From: Pseudoalteromonas sp. T1lg75
GTDB lineage: Bacteria > Pseudomonadota > Gammaproteobacteria > Enterobacterales > Alteromonadaceae
Length of the DNA stretch: 64,000 nucleotides
Assembly: GCF_002964705.1 (NCBI RefSeq)
Contig: NZ_PQCD01000015.1
Coordinates: forward strand, 248,001 to 312,000
Reading direction: 5' to 3'
Part shown: piece after piece, positions 58,431 through 64,000 of the stretch
How positions within the stretch are numbered: position 1 is the stretch's first letter
Layout: each line of letters opens with the position of its first letter
Made by a program: the position numbers and the translations under genes
Notes under the pieces: model-generated
The model's database searches: none
Told to the model about the DNA's origin: nothing
The model's input: only the letters and a program-made list of their open reading frames with translations

Positions 58431-58554
58431 AAGCCTCGTCCTGAGATTCAAGCTTTATCGATGCCGAGACACCTTCCTCGGTGCCGCTGTCGTGCTCGCG
58501 AAACAGCGCCATAATATATTCAAGCTCTTCAGGTAATAGGACTTGGCCTTGCAT
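58431..58554 (-). CDS. Very small hypothetical ORF, 41 residues
   Basis: A short frame (MQGQVLLPEELEYIMALFRE then an acidic tail) between pdsS and the small membrane-protein gene. The ATG at 58554 has only a weak ribosome site. The frame stays open upstream into the end of pdsS. It could be a real small acidic protein co-transcribed with its neighbours, or chance. Confidence 0.3.
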
Positions 58555-58621
58555 ATGCAATCCGTGAGTAATGACTAACTTACCACTAAGGCTACACTCC
58601 CTTTGGTTAATCGATTCTGAA

Positions 58622-60754
58622 TCAGCACAAGGGAATATCAACGCGCAGGGTGACGCCGCGACCATCCTCGCGGTTGCTGGCGCGTATCTGTCCATGATGA
58701 AAATCAACAATCAGACGAGCAATGTACAGGCCTAACCCCAGGTGTGGCTGTTGCTGCTTGTCCTGCTCGCGCACCGAGACCATGGAATCGAAAATATGTT
58801 CACCTATGTCCTTGGGCAGCTGCGGCCCTAGGTTGCTAATGCAGAGTTGGGCCTGATTGCTCTCTTGTGCCAAGGTGACCTCAATCTCACTATCGGGCTC
58901 GGCAAATTCCAGGGCATTGTTGATTAGCTTATCAAGCAACTGCGCGAAAAAGTCGGCAGCGCCTTGTACCGGGAGCGCTGCCGAGGTGATGTCCACGGCG
59001 AAGTGCGCCTGTGGGTAGGCCAACTGATAGCCCTGCATACAGCCTTGCAGCACCTGGGTGAGATCATAGTGCTCTCGCGCCGAGGTGTTGATACTCTGTT
59101 CCAACCGAGTGGCCTCACTCATGGTGGTGATCAGCTTATTCAGGCGGGCGACCCCCTCCTGGGCGCGGAGCAGGTATTTTTGTTGCTGCGGTTCATGGGC
59201 GATCAACTGCAGGTTTTCCAGCGAGCTGCGCACCACGGCCACCGGAGTACGTAGCTCGTGAGAAAGGCGCGACGACATATTTTCCAAATAATGGGTATAG
59301 CCGCCAAGGCGATTAACGATATTAGCGAAGCTACGTGAAAGGTCGCCGATTTCGTCACTGTCGTTACTCACGCTCAGTTGCGCGCGCACTCGGCCCTGTT
59401 CATCAATGGCCTGCTCGGCACTGTCGCGTAAGCGGCGAATACGTGAGGAAATGCGCGAGGCAAAGAAAAATAGCGAGATGGTGCCCACCAACATCACCGC
59501 GATAATCACGTTAAAGAGTTTCTCCAGCGCCTTATTGCGTAAGGTTCGCACGCCATTGGTGGTCTCTTCTGCGATAACCGCCCCTAACACCTGATCGTTA
59601 CCCCAAATGGGGTAGGCGGCGGAGAGGATCACCGCTTTATTGTCCGGCGTCAGGCGCCAATTTGAGGCGGGCTCACCGCGCAGGGCACTGGCGATATGAC
59701 TGCCTTGCAGCGCCGCCACATCATGCAAAATATCAAGAAAATCACTGGGTGGCCTGGTCAGGATTTGGTAATACAGTGGGTGCAAAAAGCGCCGCTCGAA
59801 GCGCTGCCACATGCCCTCTTGATCTTGCTCCTGTAAAGAGCTGGACCAGACTCCGTCGGCATGTTGAATGGTGCCCGATTGCGCCAGCACCCTGTGGTGT
59901 TTGTCGACCACCCAGATGCGACTGCCACTGTGGCCCATGCCCTTGATAATGCGTTTAATCTCCGGTGAGGGCAGCAGCACAGTGCCTAGAGTATTGGCAT
60001 CGTCAATATTCGAGGTGGCCATTAAATGACGCTCTTGCTGGCCATCATCCCAATCGCTGATGGCAAAGCCGAGCTTGTTGCCAAGCATGGACAGCGGCAT
60101 ACGCAGTTCTATGTTATAGCCTTGCTCGGTCTGGCGAAAATAGCCCTGAATATCCTTATAAGGAGTCAGCTCGGGCAGGCTAAAGGCATTTACCCAGCCA
60201 TCCTCACGGGTGGCGACTATGTAATTTTTCAGCTCGCCATCGGGAGACTTAATGGCGATTTTTAAATGGTCGTTACGCTCCAGACTAAGGGCATTTTTCG
60301 GCCGCAGGCGAACCTGGTTATCCTGCACCGCAAACACCGCATACAGGTGCTGTCCATACTTGCCAACCATGTGCTCGAAGGACAGGTTGCTGTCATCATG
60401 CTCCGGGTTTGGAGTTTGCAGGTAATTACCCTGGTATTGCCACATCAGGCTTTGATAGGGTGCCCAGTCGCCAAGCTCGCCATCAAGACGGATAGCATTG
60501 TTGATCTGGTAGGCGTAGAGATCGCGACCCTTTTCCACCTTGGCGGTAAACTCACTGGCGTTTTCAAATAACGCGGGTCGCTCATGCAGGGCGGTTGCCA
60601 GCGCTCGGGTGGTTCCGACCAGGGTTTTTTCCTGGCCCTTGCGCAGATACTTTTCCATTTCCCAGACATATTCATAGCCGAGCCAGGGCAGCACCAGTAA
60701 AAAGCACGACAGCAAAACAACCTTGCTGCGTAGTCCCAAACCCAAACGTGCCAT
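58622..60754 (-). CDS. pdsS: Proteobacterial dedicated sortase system histidine kinase
   Basis: A 710-residue sensor kinase matching the kinase of the marine 'dedicated sortase' two-component systems. It has TM1 at about 11-29 with the family-typical LPWLGYEYVWEMEKYLRKGQ. A large periplasmic domain (about 40-410) includes a CBM9-like stretch IRLDGELGDW, suggesting sugar or glycan sensing. TM2 is at 413-433, HAMP follows, the H-box has His499 in RLSHELRTPVAVV, and the ATPase domain has LINNALEFA and LGLGLYIA. The ATG directly abuts the pdsR stop, so the two are coupled. No sortase gene lies in this window. Confidence 0.85.
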   Translation of the reverse strand: MARLGLGLRSKVVLLSCFLLVLPWLGYEYVWEMEKYLRKGQEKTLVGTTRALATALHERPALFENASEFTAKVEKGRDLYAYQINNAIRLDGELGDWAPYQSLMWQYQGNYLQTPNPEHDDSNLSFEHMVGKYGQHLYAVFAVQDNQVRLRPKNALSLERNDHLKIAIKSPDGELKNYIVATREDGWVNAFSLPELTPYKDIQGYFRQTEQGYNIELRMPLSMLGNKLGFAISDWDDGQQERHLMATSNIDDANTLGTVLLPSPEIKRIIKGMGHSGSRIWVVDKHHRVLAQSGTIQHADGVWSSSLQEQDQEGMWQRFERRFLHPLYYQILTRPPSDFLDILHDVAALQGSHIASALRGEPASNWRLTPDNKAVILSAAYPIWGNDQVLGAVIAEETTNGVRTLRNKALEKLFNVIIAVMLVGTISLFFFASRISSRIRRLRDSAEQAIDEQGRVRAQLSVSNDSDEIGDLSRSFANIVNRLGGYTHYLENMSSRLSHELRTPVAVVRSSLENLQLIAHEPQQQKYLLRAQEGVARLNKLITTMSEATRLEQSINTSAREHYDLTQVLQGCMQGYQLAYPQAHFAVDITSAALPVQGAADFFAQLLDKLINNALEFAEPDSEIEVTLAQESNQAQLCISNLGPQLPKDIGEHIFDSMVSVREQDKQQQPHLGLGLYIARLIVDFHHGQIRASNREDGRGVTLRVDIPLC

Positions 60755-61444
60755 TTATTTGCTTTCCCAGCGATAGCCCATGCCATATACGGTGTTGATA
60801 CAATCGAATTGGGCATCGAGCGCCTGAAATTTACGGCGAATACGTTTTACATGGGAGGTGATGGTGCTGTCGTCGACGTAAATTTTGGCGTCGCTCATAA
60901 GCTCATCCCGGCTCTTTACATGACCTGGGCGCTTGGCTAAGGAGTGCACCATCCAAAATTCGGTGACGGTTAAATCCACGGCCTGGCCCAGCCAGCTGGC
61001 GCGTAACCGTTTTAGGTTCAGTTCCAGCTTGTCCTGTACCAGGGTGTCGTCCTGTTCACTGGGTGAGTCTTGCGCTTCGACGCGACGAAACAAAGCACCG
61101 ATGCGTGCCGCTAGGTGGGCCATGCTGATGTCTTTGGTGAGGTAATCATCGGCGCCCATGCGCAGTCCGCACACGGTATCGATTTCACTGTCGCGGGCGG
61201 TCAAAAAAATAATCGGCAGGGTTTGTGAGCGCGCGCGCAAGCTTTGGCACAGCATAAAACCGCCATCGATTTCATTGCCCAAACCAATATCGACGATGGC
61301 CAGATCCGGCAAGCGTTCGCTCAGCGCCAGCTCGGCACTGGGCCTGTCGGCGAAGCCCTGGACTTCATAGCCTTGTCCTTGCAGCATTTCTACATAGTTG
61401 TCACGGATGGCGGCTTCGTCTTCAATAATGGCAATTCGTTTCAT
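60755..61444 (-). CDS. pdsR: Proteobacterial dedicated sortase system response regulator
   Basis: OmpR-type response regulator of 229 residues. The receiver domain has phosphoacceptor Asp52 in AIVDIGLGNEIDGG and the acidic pocket IEDEAAIRDNY. The C-terminal winged helix carries the PhoB-type recognition segment DDSTITSHVKRIRRKF and ends YGMGYRWESK. The sequence pattern, especially GLGNEIDGGF and TEFWMVHSLAKRPGHVKSRDEL, matches the PdsR family. It is transcribed toward pdsS and divergent from the secreted subtilase gene, which it could regulate (inference from position only). Confidence 0.87.
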   Translation of the reverse strand: MKRIAIIEDEAAIRDNYVEMLQGQGYEVQGFADRPSAELALSERLPDLAIVDIGLGNEIDGGFMLCQSLRARSQTLPIIFLTARDSEIDTVCGLRMGADDYLTKDISMAHLAARIGALFRRVEAQDSPSEQDDTLVQDKLELNLKRLRASWLGQAVDLTVTEFWMVHSLAKRPGHVKSRDELMSDAKIYVDDSTITSHVKRIRRKFQALDAQFDCINTVYGMGYRWESK

Positions 61445-61821
61445 CTTCGGGCTAATTAAGGGCTAACAAGGTGATTTTGTTAACACTATACCCTGATTTG
61501 CTAGCCCTGTGATGAACGAGGTGGTAATTGCCATAATTGATCATAATTCCCCAAAGCTGAACCTAAAAAAGTGAGCGCGATAATTACAAAAGTTGAATTA
61601 TTGTTGCGATAAACTGCATGAGTACAAAATGGTACCTTAATGCACACTTTGGTACATGTTTGCTCATGCCTTGTATAGCAAGGCATGTAGAGCAGCGATT
61701 TGGTCATAACTTATTCCTAGGGGTTATAGCCGTCTGTTTACATATTGTTTTCTTTGTCCGGCGCAACGTACCCTACTGCGCTAGCGCAACATGTGCGCAA
61801 ATCTTTATCAAGGAATACAAC
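61445..61821. other. Divergent regulatory region between pdsR and the subtilase gene
   Basis: About 380 bases holding promoters for both sides. Visible structures are a perfect inverted repeat CATGCCTTG-TATAG-CAAGGCATG (61665-61687), two direct TGGTAC copies 20 bases apart (61630 and 61650), and a GC-rich palindromic cluster TGCGCTAGCGCA in the subtilase leader. A short open frame on the minus strand (61501-61707) lacks a ribosome site and is not called. Confidence 0.5.
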
Positions 61822-64000
61822 ATGTCCAACAAGAATAGAAACTTAAAGGGGTTGGGTCGCAAAAGCACCATTGCGATGCTAACCGCTATGTACGTGGCTG
61901 GGGGAGCCGCGTCCGCACAACCGGGCTTTGAAAAAGCGCCTGCCGGCTCTTTTTACACCCCGGTATTTACCGCTGAAGACCTAGCGAATTACAAAGAGTC
62001 AAAAGAAGCGCAAACCCTATTTGGTTCTGTGGGTCAGCTAAACAGACATTATCAGGATAATTCACCTAAGAATGTCTTCACACCTAAAGATGGGGTGACC
62101 GGCAAGCGTACCTACATAGTACAGCTACAAAACGATGCCGTGGTTAACTATCAAGGCGATATACAAGGTCTTGAGGCCACGGCCCTGACGACCACTCGTA
62201 CCATGGTGGGTCGCTCAACCTTGAATGTGCGTTCACCCGAGGTGAAAAGCTACCGTCGTTACTTGCAAGACCAGCAAAACAAGGTACTTAGCCGCGCTCA
62301 ATCGAATGGCGCCAATATCGAAATGAAGCAGCAATTGACGCTGGCTAACAACGCGATGATCGTGACCATGACGCAAGAAGACGCCATGGTGCTGGCCAAG
62401 CAAAGCGGCGTTAAGCGTATTACCGAAAACCGTATTTTCGAATTGCGTACCGATCGTGGCCCAGAATTCATCGGTGCCGATAAACTCTGGCAGGGTCAGG
62501 TTCCGGCCTCATCGCTAAGCGTTAAGGGTGAAGGCATGGTTGTGGGTATCCTGGATACCGGTGTTAACACCGACCACATCGCCTTTGCTGGCGACGAAGA
62601 ATACGCTAAGACCAACCCATTTGGTGCTGGTAACTTCATCGGTGACTGTGTTGAATCGCCAGAGTTGTGTAACGATAAGTTGATTGGTGTGCGCTCTTAC
62701 CCGGAGATCACCGTTGCCAACAGCGATTATATTTTTGGTTATAAAAATCGTCGCCCAGAAAACGGCGAAGACTACAATGGCCACGGCTCTCATACCGCCA
62801 GCACTGCTGCGGGTAATGAGTTGCTAGATACACCACTGCAAACCATAGATGGTTCAGTGACCAGCGATGGTATCGACCTGCCTTTCACGTTTGAAAAGAC
62901 CAGCGGTGTTGCGCCACGTGCCCATATCATCTCTTATCAGGTCTGTTGGCCTGGCAGTGGTGGCGATCCTTATGCGGGCTGTCCAGAATCAGCGATTCTA
63001 TCTGCCTTTGAAGATGCCATTGCCGATGGTGTAGATACCATTAACTTCTCAATCGGTGGCGGTGAATCCTTCCCTTGGGAAGATCCCATGGAACTGGCAT
63101 TCTTAAGCGCTCGTAAGGCGGGTATTTCGGTTGCAGCTGCGGCTGGTAACTCGGGCCCTTATTACATGTCAGCGGACCACACCTCACCTTGGGTAACCAC
63201 CGTAGGTGCATCAACCCATGACCGTGTTATGTCATTGGGTGACAAGGTTATCAATAACTTCCAGGGTGCGCGTGCACCGTTTAATGGCGAATATGCGGGT
63301 AAAAGCCACTCGGGTGGGATCACAGGTCCTGTGGTATTAGCGGAAAACTTTGAAGATCCTAATCCGAATGATGCCTATACAGCGGCCAGCTGTAACGTAC
63401 CTTTCCCTGCGGGAACCTTTACCTCAGATCAAATCGTTGTCTGTGAGCGCGGTGACATTGCCCGTGTAGCGAAAGCCGAAAACGTGGCGGCCGGTGGTGC
63501 CGGTGGTTTTATCCTGCAAAATACCAGTTATGGCGATAATGTGGTGGCCGATAACTATGTTATACCGGGGATCCACCTGTCCGCGCAAGCGCGCTGGGCC
63601 ATTCGTAACTGGGTTAACGCCAACCCGGTAGGCGAAGCGATCGCCACCATAGGTGAGCCGGTGAATACCTACGAGTTTGACCCAGAGAAGGGCAATGAGC
63701 TGGCTATCTTCAGTTCGATGGGTCCAAGTCGTTATATCAACAACCTGGTACCGGATGTAACCGCACCGGGCGTTGATATTTACGCGGCTAATGCCGATGA
63801 TCAGCCGTTTACGGCCAACCCGACCGCTTCGGATTGGACCTTTATGAGCGGTACCTCGATGGCGACTCCGCACGTAACCGGCGCCATGACCTTGTTGATG
63901 CAGATGCACCCAACATGGACACCGGCAGAAATTCAATCGGCATTGATGATGACGGCCAATAAGGTTCAGATCTTCAACGGCGTGGTAATGGTTGACCCTT
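61822..64000 (+). CDS. Secreted subtilisin-family (S8) serine protease with PA domain, 3' end outside the window
   Basis: Start of a large extracellular protease, with 726 codons in view. A signal-like N-terminus ends AGGAASA (about 33). An I9-type propeptide (about 75-190) precedes the S8 catalytic domain. The catalytic triad is visible as Asp245 in GILDTGVNTDH, His321 in NGHGSHTAS and Ser679 in MSGTSMATPH. The long gap between His and Ser holds a PA-type insertion (about 440-560), as in C5a-peptidase-like and vibriolysin-type marine subtilases. The ATG at 61822 has an AAGGAA site. C-terminal domains, possibly including a cell-surface sorting signal, cannot be seen. It is divergent from pdsR. 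Confidence 0.9.
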   Translation, partial: MSNKNRNLKGLGRKSTIAMLTAMYVAGGAASAQPGFEKAPAGSFYTPVFTAEDLANYKESKEAQTLFGSVGQLNRHYQDNSPKNVFTPKDGVTGKRTYIVQLQNDAVVNYQGDIQGLEATALTTTRTMVGRSTLNVRSPEVKSYRRYLQDQQNKVLSRAQSNGANIEMKQQLTLANNAMIVTMTQEDAMVLAKQSGVKRITENRIFELRTDRGPEFIGADKLWQGQVPASSLSVKGEGMVVGILDTGVNTDHIAFAGDEEYAKTNPFGAGNFIGDCVESPELCNDKLIGVRSYPEITVANSDYIFGYKNRRPENGEDYNGHGSHTASTAAGNELLDTPLQTIDGSVTSDGIDLPFTFEKTSGVAPRAHIISYQVCWPGSGGDPYAGCPESAILSAFEDAIADGVDTINFSIGGGESFPWEDPMELAFLSARKAGISVAAAAGNSGPYYMSADHTSPWVTTVGASTHDRVMSLGDKVINNFQGARAPFNGEYAGKSHSGGITGPVVLAENFEDPNPNDAYTAASCNVPFPAGTFTSDQIVVCERGDIARVAKAENVAAGGAGGFILQNTSYGDNVVADNYVIPGIHLSAQARWAIRNWVNANPVGEAIATIGEPVNTYEFDPEKGNELAIFSSMGPSRYINNLVPDVTAPGVDIYAANADDQPFTANPTASDWTFMSGTSMATPHVTGAMTLLMQMHPTWTPAEIQSALMMTANKVQIFNGVVMVDP

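Noticed and set aside
61501..61707. Short minus-strand frame between pdsR and the protease
   Set aside because: It has no ribosome site, an unusual composition and overlaps the repeat structures of the promoter region.

Overview
The window is a stretch of gammaproteobacterial chromosome, most likely from a marine or aquatic member of the Alteromonadales. The genus cannot be fixed from sequence alone. The evidence is the E. coli-like gene sets (pdhR-aceEF-lpd, isc, rodZ-ispG-hisS-yfgM-bamB-der, thrLABC, yaaA, tal, glrK-qseG-glrR), combined with families typical of Alteromonadales and Shewanella-type bacteria: a PdsS/PdsR 'dedicated sortase' two-component pair, GH109 enzymes, DUF3545 and a secreted S8 protease. 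No rRNA, tRNA, phage, insertion sequence or CRISPR array was seen. Gene density is high and most transcription units end in clear rho-independent terminators.

Layout: 1-8.3 kb is central carbon metabolism (mdh, then pdhR with two PdhR operators, aceE, aceF, lpdA). 8.3-12.5 kb holds a small lipoprotein, a GNAT acetyltransferase, the tRNA modification enzyme tapT and a TonB-dependent receptor. 12.5-19.8 kb holds suhB, a frameshifted trmJ, and the iscR-S-U-A-hscB-A-fdx cluster behind three IscR boxes. 19.8-25 kb holds an aldehyde dehydrogenase and then a nucleotidyltransferase, a NahK-like sugar kinase and a Tat-exported GH109 protein, which read as an amino-sugar salvage set. 25-30 kb holds a small secreted protein behind a sigma-54-like promoter with tandem operator palindromes, yfhL, a P-loop kinase, trhP, ndk and rlmN. 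30.3-39.3 kb is one long block: a PilW-type TPR lipoprotein carrying LysM domains, rodZ, ispG, hisS, yfgM, bamB, der. 39.4-45 kb holds an M49-like lipoprotein peptidase, an HDOD protein, rdgC and an orphan histidine kinase. 45.4-53.5 kb holds the thr operon with leader peptide and attenuator (thrA is frameshifted), ung, a DUF3545 gene, tal and yaaA. 53.5-58.5 kb holds two small secreted proteins, glrK-qseG-glrR, a DUF1543 gene and a small membrane protein. 58.6-64 kb holds pdsS/pdsR and the start of a large secreted subtilase that runs off the window end.

Most of the window is conserved housekeeping DNA. The points most worth following are the putative HexNAc salvage cluster, two sigma-54-type promoters before small secreted proteins in the same window as the GlrR activator, the PilW-LysM fusion, the PdsSR pair with no sortase or target in view, and two independent one-base frameshifts (trmJ, thrA) that need read-level confirmation.
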